Below are positions 52,988 through 62,100 of a stretch of 64,000 bases of DNA, one piece after another (positions within the stretch are counted from its first letter, which is position 1; each line of letters starts with the position of its first letter). The stretch is taken from assembly GCA_963735885.1 (NCBI GenBank), contig CAVTMP010000007.1, positions 682,001 through 746,000 of the forward strand, in the 5' to 3' direction. The position numbers and the translations under genes were made by a program. The notes under the pieces are model-generated. The model did no database searches, was not told the origin of the DNA, and was given only the letters and a program-made list of their open reading frames with translations. The DNA comes from JBBSBL01 sp963735885. Lineage in GTDB: Bacteria; Actinomycetota; Thermoleophilia; Solirubrobacterales; Solirubrobacteraceae.

Positions 52988-54115
52988 CTACGCCGCCGCG
53001 CGCGTCTGGGCGATGAGCTCGCCGGCCACCCGGTCGGCCGCGTCGGCCGTCCCGCCGAGCAGGCGGCGCGAGAGCTGCGCGCGGCGGAAGTAGAGCGGCG
53101 CGTCGTGCTCCCACGTCGCGCCGATGCCCCCGTGCACCGAGATGAGCTCGCGCGCGGCGAAGTCGAGGGCCTCGCCCCCGCCGACCCGGAAGGCGCTCGC
53201 CGCGAGCGGGAACTCCCCCGGGGCGTCCTCGCCGGCCCACCCCGCGAAGTACATCAGCGAGCGGGCGTTCTCCATGCGGCGCAGCACCTCGACGAGCGCG
53301 TGCTTGACCGCCTGGTAGGAGCCGATCGCGCGACCGAACGTGTGGCGCTCCTTCGCGTAGGCGACGCTGCGCTCGAGCGCCTCCTCGACGGCGCCGAGCG
53401 ACTCGGCGGCCACGAGGCCCTGGGCCAGGTACCACGCGTTCGCCAGGGCGGCCTCGCCGACCTCGAGCACGGTCGCCGCGGCGCCGTCGAGCCGGACGTG
53501 CCCGAGCGGGCGCGTCGCGTCGTAGGCGCTCACCGTCTCGACGTCCACCCCGGGGGCGCCGGCCTCGACGACCGCGGCGACCGGCGCGCCCCCGCGCGTG
53601 GCGACGACGACGAGGACGTCGGCGCCCGGCGCGTCGGGCACCCAGGACACGGTCCCGGTGATCGTCTCGCCGGTCACCTCGGGCGCCGGCCCGCGGGTCC
53701 GTCCCGACGCCGGCTCGGCCGTCCAGCCGGCCTCGAGGTCGCCCGGCGGCCGGGCGGGCACGTAGGCCGCCCGCCGCTCGCCGGAGGCCAGCGCGCCGAG
53801 CAGCGACTCCTGGCCCTCGGCGGCGTCGAGGATCGCGGTGGCCGGCAGGTGCCCGAGCAGCGGGACCGAGGCGAGCACCCGCCCGCACTCCGCGAGCACG
53901 AGCATCGCGTCGAGCGCGCCGAGCCCGGCGCCGCCGGCCGACTCGCCGACCAGCAGACCGGTCCAGCCGGCGGTCGTGGCGGTCGCCCAGAGGTCGGGGA
54001 GGGCGGCGGGGTCCTCGAGCGCCTCGCGCGCCGCCTCGACCGTGGCGAACCGGGACAGCGCGTCGCGTGCCGCCTCGCGCAGGAAGACCTGCTCGTCGGA
54101 GAGCTCGAAGTTCAC
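52988..54115 (-). CDS. Acyl-CoA dehydrogenase subunit (FadE-like, beta)
   Basis: 375 residues from a GTG at 54115. NFELSDEQVFLREAARDALS, RHTFGRAIGSYQAVKHALVE and SVHGGIGATWEHDAPLYFRR are FadE29/ChsE-like. The FAD/substrate loop is shortened relative to the partner. Overlaps the upstream dehydrogenase gene by four bases (GTGA), the arrangement of alpha2-beta2 heteromeric acyl-CoA dehydrogenases used in sterol side-chain and related breakdown. Confidence 0.88.
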   Translation of the reverse strand: MNFELSDEQVFLREAARDALSRFATVEAAREALEDPAALPDLWATATTAGWTGLLVGESAGGAGLGALDAMLVLAECGRVLASVPLLGHLPATAILDAAEGQESLLGALASGERRAAYVPARPPGDLEAGWTAEPASGRTRGPAPEVTGETITGTVSWVPDAPGADVLVVVATRGGAPVAAVVEAGAPGVDVETVSAYDATRPLGHVRLDGAAATVLEVGEAALANAWYLAQGLVAAESLGAVEEALERSVAYAKERHTFGRAIGSYQAVKHALVEVLRRMENARSLMYFAGWAGEDAPGEFPLAASAFRVGGGEALDFAARELISVHGGIGATWEHDAPLYFRRAQLSRRLLGGTADAADRVAGELIAQTRAAA

Positions 54116-55335
54116 GCCTTCACCTCCTCGCGCTCCTTGGCCCGGAGCTCGGAGAACGGGATGCCCTTGTCCAGCCGCGGCTCCGGCGGCAGGCCGAGCA
54201 CGCGCTCGCCGATCGTGTTGCGCAGGATCTCCTCCGTCCCGCCCGCGGACTTCAGGCCCGGCAGGAACGAGATGAGGTACGCCCACTCGCTGCCCTCGGC
54301 GAGCGCCTCGGGCCCGTAGACGTCGGCGATGAGGTCGCCGGCGGCGATCGCCGCGTTGACCAGCGTCACCTTGCCGAGGCCGGCCTCGGGGCCGGGGATG
54401 CCGCCGCGCTGCACCGTCGTGAGCACGCGGTAGCCGGTGTAGCGGACCGCGAGCGTCTCGACCGACAGCTCGCCGAGGCGGCGGCGCACCTCCGGGTCCT
54501 TCGCCGCCTCCTCGTCGGCGGCGATCGCCCGGGCGAAGCGGTCGGCCCGGTAGCCGAAGCCCTCGCCGCCGCCGCCGATCGTCAGGCGCTCGAACATCAG
54601 CGTGGTCAGCGCCGTCCCCCAGCCGCCGTTCACCGGCCCGACGGCGGCGTCGGCGTCGAGGTGGACGTCGTCCATGAAGACCTCGTTGAACTCCGGCTCG
54701 CCGGAGATCTGGCGCAGCGGGCGGATGGTCACGCCCTCGGCGTCCATCGGCAGGGCGAACATCGTCAGGCCCTTGTGCTTGGTGACGTCCGGGTCGGTCC
54801 GCACGAGCACGAGGCCGTACGCCGCGAACTGCGCGTTCGTGGTCCACACCTTCTGGCCGGAGATCCGCCACGACCCGTCGTCCTGCTGCCTGGCGCGGGC
54901 CTGGATCCCGGCGAGGTCGGAGCCGGCGGCGGGCTCGGAGAACATCTGGCACCACACCTCGTCGGCGTGGAGCATCGGGGCGAGGTAGCGCTGCTTCTGC
55001 TCCTCGGTGCCGTGGGCGATGATCGTCGGGCCGAGCATCCCGACGCCGATGACGTCGAGGATGCCGGGCACGCCGGCGCGCGAGATCTCCTGGTTCACGA
55101 TCACCTGGTGCAGCGGGCCGAGCCCCTGGCCGCCGTACTCCCTGGGCCAGGTCACGCCGGCCAGGCCGGCCTCGGCGAGCTTCCGCTGCCAGACCCGGCG
55201 GGCGGCGACGATCTCGTCCTCGTCGGCGATCGCGTCCGGCCCGCTGAGGACGGGGGCCTCGGCGCGGTGCTCCTCGAGCCAGGCGCGCACCGTCGTGCGG
55301 TACTCGGCCTGCTCCGGCGTGTCGTTCAGGTCCAT
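54112..55335 (-). CDS. Acyl-CoA dehydrogenase subunit (FadE-like, alpha)
   Basis: 407 residues from an ATG at 55335. WPREYGGQGLGPLHQVIVNQ, MFSEPAAGSDLAGIQARARQ, ISGQKVWTTNAQFAAYGLVL and the C-terminal KSAGGTEEILRNTIGERVLG are typical of the larger subunit of heterotetrameric FadEs (FadE26/28 class). Coupled to the smaller subunit by a four-base overlap. Divergent from the RlpA-like gene. Likely acts on a bulky or branched acyl-CoA; substrate unknown. Confidence 0.9.
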   Translation of the reverse strand: MDLNDTPEQAEYRTTVRAWLEEHRAEAPVLSGPDAIADEDEIVAARRVWQRKLAEAGLAGVTWPREYGGQGLGPLHQVIVNQEISRAGVPGILDVIGVGMLGPTIIAHGTEEQKQRYLAPMLHADEVWCQMFSEPAAGSDLAGIQARARQQDDGSWRISGQKVWTTNAQFAAYGLVLVRTDPDVTKHKGLTMFALPMDAEGVTIRPLRQISGEPEFNEVFMDDVHLDADAAVGPVNGGWGTALTTLMFERLTIGGGGEGFGYRADRFARAIAADEEAAKDPEVRRRLGELSVETLAVRYTGYRVLTTVQRGGIPGPEAGLGKVTLVNAAIAAGDLIADVYGPEALAEGSEWAYLISFLPGLKSAGGTEEILRNTIGERVLGLPPEPRLDKGIPFSELRAKEREEVKA

Positions 55336-55447
55336 GTCGCCTTCCTCCTGGCTGACTGGCCAATCAATCGGTTCCGGACAGGGTACCCGGCCTCCGCGGG
55401 GAGGGGAAGCCGCCGGCGCCGGCGGGGCGGCGCGCCATACTGCCGCG

Positions 55448-56128
55448 GTGCCCCGCGGCCGCCGCCTCACCGCCGTGCTCGTCGCCGCGGCCGTGCTGCT
55501 CGCGGCCGGCGGGGTGGCGTGGGCGCTGCGCTCGGGCGGGGACGGCGCCCGGGCCGAGCCGCGCGCGGCGGCCCGGGCCGACGCGGTTCAGCCGCTGCTC
55601 GTCCCGCGGCGCAAGCACCCCCCGCGGGCGGTCGAGCCGCAGGCCGGGGTGCCGCTCGCCGAGCAGGACGCGGCGCCGGCGCCCGAGGACCTGCCGTCCG
55701 TCGAGGTCAAGGGCACGGTGCCGCCGCCGCCCTCCGACGAGGAGGTCCGCCGCGAGCTCGCCCAGCTCGACGCCGCCGCGGCGAAGTACGACTTCGCGTC
55801 GCTCGACTTCTCCCGCGTGCTCATCGGAGCGGGCAGCCTCCCCCGCGACGGGTGGCAGGAGAGCGTCGCCTCGGTCTTCACGGACTACGGCCTGCCGATC
55901 GCGTGCAGCCCGAAGAGCCTGCGGCCCGAGCAGCTCGGGGTCGCCCACAAGTCCCTGCCGTGCGGGACGATGGTGATCTTCCGCTACGGCGACCGGGCGA
56001 TCCGCCTGCCCGTGATCGACCGCGGCCCCTACATCGCCGGGCGGGAGTGGGACTTCACCGGCGCCGCCGCCGCGGCGCTGAAGTTCCCGGGCCTCGGCCG
56101 GGTCCTGTGGACGATCCCCGGCGGCTGA
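55448..56128 (+). CDS. RlpA-like double-psi beta-barrel secreted protein
   Basis: 226 residues from a GTG at 55448. Membrane anchor LTAVLVAAAVLLAAGGVAWA, a Pro-rich linker, then from about residue 130 the barrel: ASVFTDYGLPIACSPKSLRP, VAHKSLPCGTMVIFRYGDRA and IRLPVIDRGPYIAGREWDFT. The last part holds the DRGPY motif of RlpA/3D domains with the Asp likely catalytic in the transglycosylases. Two cysteines may pair. Probable peptidoglycan-associated protein; convergent with the DacA gene. Confidence 0.85.
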   Translation: MPRGRRLTAVLVAAAVLLAAGGVAWALRSGGDGARAEPRAAARADAVQPLLVPRRKHPPRAVEPQAGVPLAEQDAAPAPEDLPSVEVKGTVPPPPSDEEVRRELAQLDAAAAKYDFASLDFSRVLIGAGSLPRDGWQESVASVFTDYGLPIACSPKSLRPEQLGVAHKSLPCGTMVIFRYGDRAIRLPVIDRGPYIAGREWDFTGAAAAALKFPGLGRVLWTIPGG

Positions 56129-56133
56129 GCCGG

Positions 56134-56154
56134 CGGCCCGCGCACGCGCGGCCG
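56134..56154. terminator. Imperfect GC hairpin between convergent genes
   Basis: CGGCCCGCGCA followed by CGCGCGGCCG, a stem with one bulge, between the RlpA-like stop (56128) and the corrected DacA stop (56168). Could end transcription from both sides. Confidence 0.3.
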
Positions 56155-56167
56155 CAGAGACGATGCT

Positions 56168-57158
56168 CTACCGGATCCGGAAGCCCGCGTTCGAGCAGCC
56201 GCGGGGCCTGCGTCGGCGGGTCGACCGAGTGGAGCAGGACGACGCCGAGCGCGCGCCGGCCGCGGCGGGCCGCGCCGACCAGGCACCGGCCGGCGGCGTC
56301 GGTGTACCCGGTCTTCACGCCGATCGCCCCCGGATAGGCGAGCCGGAGCAGCGGATTGTTGTTGTAGAGCCAGACCCGGCCGCCTCGTACCGGCAGGGGC
56401 TGGACCGTGCGGCGCGTGGCGACGACCCGGGCCAGGCGCCGGTCGGCGAGCACGGCGCGGGTGAGCAGGGCGAGGTCCGTGGCGCACGAGCGGTTCCCGG
56501 CGTCGGCCAGTCCGTCGGGCGAGGAGAACCGGGTGCAGCGCAGCCCCATCGTCCGGGCGCGGGCGTTCATCCGGCCCACGAAGCCGCGCACGCTGCCCCC
56601 GACCTTCTGCGCCAGCGCGATCGCGGCGTCGTTCCCGGACGGCAGCAGCAGTCCGTAGAGCAGCGTCTCCGCCCGCACCCGGCGGCCCCTCGGCAGCAGG
56701 CCGACCTTGGAGCCCGGCCGGTTGACGGCGGCGCGGGTGATGGGCACGAGGTCGCGCGGAGCGAGCGCCTCCGCGGCGAGCAGCGCGGTCATCAGCTTCG
56801 TGAGGCTCGCGATCGGCACGCGCGCCTCGGGCGCGCGGCGCCACAGCACCCGCCCGGTGCGGAGGTCCCACATCACGCCGGCCCGCGGCGGCCGGCGGAA
56901 GTGCGGGTCGATGCGACGGCCCGGCGGGGCGAGCGCCGACGCGTACGGGCCGCGCGCCGGCGCCGTGGGCGGGCCGTTGACCGGGGTGGCCGCCGTCGCC
57001 TCCCACGCGGTCCGCAGGCCGCGCCGGTGGGCGTCGCCGCCGCCGGCGAGGAGGACCGCCGCGGCGCCCAACGCCACCGCGGCGATCGCGACGAGCGCCA
57101 CGACCCGGCCGGCGACACCGCGCCGGTGGCGACCGCCCTGGAGCACGGGAGGGCTCAT
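56168..57158 (-). pseudogene. D-alanyl-D-alanine carboxypeptidase (PBP5/DacA-like), C-terminal frameshift
   Basis: About 330 residues from an ATG at 57158. Membrane anchor VVALVAIAAVALGAAAVLLA, catalytic IASLTKLM (Ser118, Lys121), LPSGNDAA as the SxN motif and VKTGYTDAAGRCLVGAA as KTG. One extra G near 56192 changes the last residues: uncorrected, the frame reads on past the next gene's end; corrected, it finishes ERGFRIR at the TAG at 56168. The enzyme trims the terminal D-Ala of peptidoglycan stem peptides. Third gene of an operon with the rhomboid-like and small membrane proteins. Confidence 0.9.
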
Positions 57159-57331
57159 CGGTCGTCGGGAGGATGTCGCAGGGCGCCGACGATGCCGGAG
57201 AGGAAGAGCGCGATGACGAGCAGCGAGAGCACGGTCAGCGGGTCGGGGCCGGACTCGATCGCCGCGGCGACGGTGAGGAACGCGAGCAGGCCGGTGAACG
57301 CGAGCGCCGTCACGAGGACCGCCGTGCGCAT
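57155..57331 (-). CDS. Small two-helix membrane protein between rhomboid-like and DacA genes
   Basis: 58 residues. TAVLVTALAFTGLLAFLTVA and LTVLSLLVIALFLSGIVGAL are two membrane helices with a short polar tail. Its ATG at 57331 overlaps the rhomboid-like stop and its stop overlaps the DacA start (ATGA), so all three are tightly coupled. No family recognised. Confidence 0.8.
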   Translation of the reverse strand: MRTAVLVTALAFTGLLAFLTVAAAIESGPDPLTVLSLLVIALFLSGIVGALRHPPDDR

Positions 57332-58050
57332 CAGGCCGCCCGCACGGGCGACGCGCGGTGCCGGGTCCGGGCCAGCGGGCGGCCGAGCAGCAGGCCGGCG
57401 CCCAGCCCGCCGGCGTACGCGATCCACGCGAGCCCACCGCCGCCGCCGAGCGGGTCGGTCAGATCGAGGGCGGCGAAGGCGCCCTGCGCGCCGGCCCACA
57501 GCGCGAGCATCACCGGGCCGGGGATCTCGAGCGTCGTCGCGAAGCCGGGAACGAGGCTCAGGCCGACGACCTTCAGGCGCGGGTACAGCGCGAAGGCGGC
57601 GCCGATCACGCCGGCGACGACGCCGGCCGCGCCGATCAGCGGGGCGGTCGAGCCCGGCTCGAGCAGCGCCAGCGGCGCGGCCGCCGCGAGCGCGGAGAGG
57701 GGCACGAGCAGCGTGAAGCGCAGGCGCCCGAGCGCCTCCTCCACGCAGGCGCCGAAGTTCCACAGGAAGAGCAGGTTGACGGCGAGCGGCACGATCGACG
57801 CGCTGAGCAGCGCGGCCGTGAACGGCGTCAGCCACGGCGCGGTGGCGCCCGGCGCGCCGGGCACGGCGCGGGCCGGGTGGGCGAGGCGCGCCGGGACGAC
57901 CCCGTGGCGCAGCGCATCGCGCTCCAGGCCCGCCGGGCGGCCGGCGACGCCGCCCTGCAGCGCGAACCACGAGAAGGCCGCCGCGAGGATCAGCGCGACG
58001 GTGACGATCGGCACGCGGGCGGTGCGGACGTTGACCTTGAACGGGATCAC
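57331..58050 (-). CDS. Rhomboid-family membrane protein lacking catalytic residues
   Basis: 239 residues from a GTG at 58050 with six membrane segments. The rhomboid core NLLFLWNFGACVEEALGRLR, GAAGVVAGVIGAAFALYPRL and the last helix YAGGLGAGLLLGRPLA are clear. Active rhomboids need Ser in GASG and His in AHLGG; here these read GAAG and AYAGG, so both catalytic residues are replaced. The protein is most likely an inactive rhomboid (pseudoprotease) that binds or shuttles membrane proteins, and its operon includes a cell-wall carboxypeptidase. Confidence 0.8.
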   Translation of the reverse strand: MIPFKVNVRTARVPIVTVALILAAAFSWFALQGGVAGRPAGLERDALRHGVVPARLAHPARAVPGAPGATAPWLTPFTAALLSASIVPLAVNLLFLWNFGACVEEALGRLRFTLLVPLSALAAAAPLALLEPGSTAPLIGAAGVVAGVIGAAFALYPRLKVVGLSLVPGFATTLEIPGPVMLALWAGAQGAFAALDLTDPLGGGGGLAWIAYAGGLGAGLLLGRPLARTRHRASPVRAA

Positions 58051-58182
58051 CGGCGAGGACCGCGATCGGCGTCAGTCGACCCATCGGGCGTCGGCCCCGG
58101 CGGGCCGGCGGGTGCGGATCGCGTCCTGGACCTCCACCGGCGGGACCGTAGCCGACGCCGGGCCGGGCTCAGGCCTCGAGGA

Positions 58183-59163
58183 CTACCCCGTCGCGGCCAG
58201 CGGCCCGACGCCGGGGCGGTCCTGGGGAACGTGCCGGTCGGCGTGGTAGCTCGAGCGCACGAGCGGGCCGGCGGCGATGTGCTCGAAGCCGAGGTCGTAC
58301 GCCGCCCGCTCGAGCGCCGCGAACTCGTCGGGGTGCCAGTAGCGCACCACCGGCAGGTGCTGCTCGGTCGGCCGCAGGTACTGACCGACCGTGAGGACCT
58401 GGACGTCGTGCTCGCGCAGCAGGCCGAACGCCTCGACCATCTCCTCGAAGCTCTCGCCGAGGCCGACCATCAGGCCGGACTTCGTCACGACGTCCGCGCC
58501 GCCCATGGCCTTGGCGTTGCGCAGCACGCGGCACGAGCGGGCGAACCGCGACCCCCGGCGCGCCACCGGGTAGAGGCGCGGCACGGTCTCGACGTTGTGG
58601 TTGAAGACGTCGGGCCGCTCGGCGATGACCTTGGCCAGCGGCATCTCGGCGCCGCGGAAGTCCGGGGTCAGCACCTCGACCTTGCACCCCGGCGCCTGGC
58701 GGCGGATCTGGCGGATGACGCCGACGAACGCCGAGGCGCCGTAGTCGGGCAGGTCGTCGCGGTCGACGCTCGTCACGACCGCGTGGCGCAGGCCCATCCG
58801 CGCCACCGAGCGTGCGACCCGCGCCGGCTCGAGCGGATCGTGCCAGGTCGGCCGGCCCGTCTTGACGTTGCAGAAGCCGCAGCGTCGCGTGCACGTGTCG
58901 CCGAGGATCATGAACGTCGCCGTGCCGCGCTCCCAGCACTCCCCGACGTTCGGGCAGGCGGCCTCCTGGCAGACCGTGTGGAGGTTCTCCTCGCGGATGA
59001 GCCTCGTCAGGTCCCGGTAGCGCGGGCCGCCCGGCGGCGGCACCTTGAACCACGGCGGCTTGCGCCCGCGGTAGGGCTCGACGTCGGGACCGAGCACCTC
59101 GAGCACGTCCATGCCGCCGGGGTTCGCCCGGGAGCGGGTCTTGTGCTCGCGGGTGGCGCTCAC
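58183..59163 (-). CDS. lipA: Lipoyl synthase
   Basis: 326 residues from a GTG at 59163 (an ATG at 59112 is a possible alternative). The two cluster motifs are present: CQEAACPNVGEC for the auxiliary [4Fe-4S] cluster and CTRRCGFC for the radical-SAM cluster. KPPWFKVPPPGG at the N-terminus and RSSYHAD near the end (the conserved RSSY motif) complete the family set. It inserts two sulphurs into octanoyl groups bound to lipoyl domains. lipB is found 4.3 kb upstream on the same strand, separated by two unrelated genes. Confidence 0.96.
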   Translation of the reverse strand: MSATREHKTRSRANPGGMDVLEVLGPDVEPYRGRKPPWFKVPPPGGPRYRDLTRLIREENLHTVCQEAACPNVGECWERGTATFMILGDTCTRRCGFCNVKTGRPTWHDPLEPARVARSVARMGLRHAVVTSVDRDDLPDYGASAFVGVIRQIRRQAPGCKVEVLTPDFRGAEMPLAKVIAERPDVFNHNVETVPRLYPVARRGSRFARSCRVLRNAKAMGGADVVTKSGLMVGLGESFEEMVEAFGLLREHDVQVLTVGQYLRPTEQHLPVVRYWHPDEFAALERAAYDLGFEHIAAGPLVRSSYHADRHVPQDRPGVGPLAATG

Positions 59164-59185
59164 GGCGCCAGCGTATCGCGCGCGC

Positions 59186-62100
59186 TCAGCGGCGCTTGCG
59201 AGCCTTGCGGCGCGGGGCGCGCTCGGCGGCGGAGCCCGCCGATCCCTCCCGCCCTGCGCGCGAGAGCGCGGCGACCGACACCGCGAGCCGGTCGCCCGGC
59301 GCCAGGCGCGAGACGCGCAGCCGCCGCGAGCGCGCGGAGAGCACGCGCAGCCGGCGCATGCCGTGCGAGCCGCGCACGCGCACCAGGTAGCGGACGGCTC
59401 CGCGCACACCGCGCCAGGACGCCGTGACCGAGTTACCGCGGCGGCGCAGGCGCACACCGCGCACGCGCGCAGGCCGAAGCGGCCCGGGCGCGACGTAGGT
59501 GCCGATCCGCACCGTGTCGGTCACCAGCCCTCCGTGCTGCACCAGCGCGAGCACCGCGCGGCGCCCGCCGCGCGCGTCGGCGGGGGCGAAGCGCAGCAGG
59601 CCGCGCGCCGAGCGCGCCCGCCCGATCAGACGCGTGCCGAAGCGCCCGCGCTCGGCGAAGACGACGGACTGCCCGTGGCCGAGGCCCGCGATCGAGTAGC
59701 GGATCGCCCGCGCGCGCCCGCGGCCGCCCAGCCGCGCGCTCACCCGCGCCGGGGCGTAGCCGTCGGACTGAAGCAGCCGCTTGACGGCCGGCGAGCCGGG
59801 CTCGAGGGAGATCGTCCAGGTGCCCGCGGCGGGGCCGTTCAGCTTCACGAACGTCGCCCCGGCCGGCGCGTCGGTGATCGTCGCGCTGCCGGCGCCCGGC
59901 GCCTCGCCGCGCGGCCCGCGCAGCGTCACGCGCGGCGGGCCGCCGTCGCCGAACAGCGCGATCGTCTCGGTCGGCACCCCGGCCGGCACCGTGACCGTGG
60001 TGTCGCCCTCGGCAGCCAGGTGCGCCGCCGCGGCGCGCGGCGGACTGCGATAGGCATCGGTGTGGCAGGGGAACGCGAGGTGGCTGGCGATGGTGTAGGC
60101 GAGGTCCGGCGGGCTCACGAGCACCGCCGGGGAGACGTCGCTCCACGGGAGCTCCAGCCCCGCGCTCTGATGGCCGACGGGCTTGGGCAGGTCGGCCTCC
60201 GCGCAGGCGGCCATGCCGGTGTTGTTCATGGCCAGCTCGCCCGCGACGCACGGGAACGAGAACGGGCCGAAGCTGACGTCCACGCACATCTGCGCGCGCG
60301 CCGCGGCGCCGAACGCTCCCTTGGACCCGTCGACGAAGCCGTTCACGTTCGCGTCCAGCGAGAGCACCGAGAGGTCGAGGCCCGCGTGCCCGGCGAACGC
60401 CGCGTAGCCGTCACCCTGGAAGTCCAGCGAGCCGTCGGCGAGCCCCAGGAACAGCACCTTGACCGTGCCGCTCATCTTGAAGTCCACGGGCTTCGGCTTG
60501 GGCGGGAAGGTCATGTCGAAGCGGCCGTCGACGGAGACCGGGGAGACGCCGTTGACCGCCGCCCCGGCGCCCACGGTCGCGAGCGCCGCGAGGTGCGTCG
60601 GGTCGAGGTCCAGCTCGCCGCCGATCTTGGTGAGGTAGACGAACGGGCCGATCACGACGCCCGGAGGGGGAGGCTCGTAGGAGATCGCGCCGTGCTTGTA
60701 GCGGCCCATGTCGAACTCGACCTCGGCCTTCAGGGCGCCGCCGAGCCCGGGCGGGGGGAAGTGCAGGCCCGCGGCGCCGCGCCAGACGTCGCCGGCGCCC
60801 GAGTAGTCGAGGTCGAAGTAGTCGATCAAGAGGGGTCCCACGAACACGTTGCCCACGTGCACGTGGAGCGAGTCGAGGTGCAGCCCGCTCTTCCCGTCGG
60901 CGACCAGCTCGGTCTGGCCGCGGATGTCGCCGAGGATCGGCGGCAGCGCCAGCGAGATCGGGATGCGGACGCTGTCGGCGCCGAGGATCACGTCCACGCG
61001 CCCGCGGACGCCGAAGCCGAGCAGGTCGACACCGAACTGGCTGGTGTCGAAGCTGAACAGCGTCTGGCCCCGACCCGCGTTCGGGAGCTTCACGTGCAGC
61101 TCGCCGTGCCACAGCGTGATCGGGCCGACGCCGCCCCCGCTCAGCTCGACCGACACGGTGCCGGTCGTGTCGAGCGTGTGCGCGCGGGGGTCGATCAGGA
61201 TCTTGACCCCGGCGTCGGGCACGATCTGCAGCCCGTTGAGGTTGAGCGGCCCGGTCGTGACGTCCATCCGCGCGGCGGAGCCGGTGCCGTGCAGGAAGCA
61301 GCCGGACTGCCCGCGCACGACGACGCTCCCGAACGTGAGCCGCTGGCAGCCGCTGGTGGCCGACTGGTCGCCGCTGCCGCCCGTCAGGCCGCCGAGCCCC
61401 TTGTGCCCGGTGGGGCCGGAGCTGCCGTATGCGACGGCCGCGATCGGCCCGGCGGAGTTGACGCCGCCGGTTGTGTTGATGACGGCGAAGCCGCCGCCGT
61501 CGGCCGCCGCGCCGAGGTCGGTCTGGCCCGCGCCCGCGCCGCGCAGCAGGGTCTGCATCGCGCTCCACCGCCGCCCGTCGGTGGAGGTGCGCAGGCGCAC
61601 GCCCGCGTCGCGGGAGTCGCGATCGGTCCAGGCCGCCAGGAGGCGGCCGGACGGGTCCTGGAAGAAGCTCTTGAGCACACCGGGCGCGGCTTTGGTCGCG
61701 ACCGTCACGGGCGGCCCGGGGGAGGCGCCGTCGACGCGGCGCACCTCGTAGGGCCTGCCGAAGCCGGGACGGTCGATCATGAAGAGGCCGCGGGGGCCGC
61801 CGGCGAGCTGGGAGTCCTCGCCCGTGAGCACGGTCGGCGGCGACCAGGTGCCGGGGTCGCTGAACGGCTCGTTGCCGCTCCAGCGGCGGATGTAGATGTG
61901 GTTGGTGAGGTCGTCGTAGGCCGCGACCGGCAGCCGCCCGGAGAGCGCGAGGCTGCCCGAGTAGGCCTGGTCGGCGCCGGTCTGGAGGTTCGCCTTGGCG
62001 CTCGTGTAGCTGCCGGGGTGGATCGCCTGGACGAACGTGCCGCCGGTCACGGTGTCGGTGATCGTCGCGAGCGTCGGGTCGTCGTCGGGCCCGAACGCCA

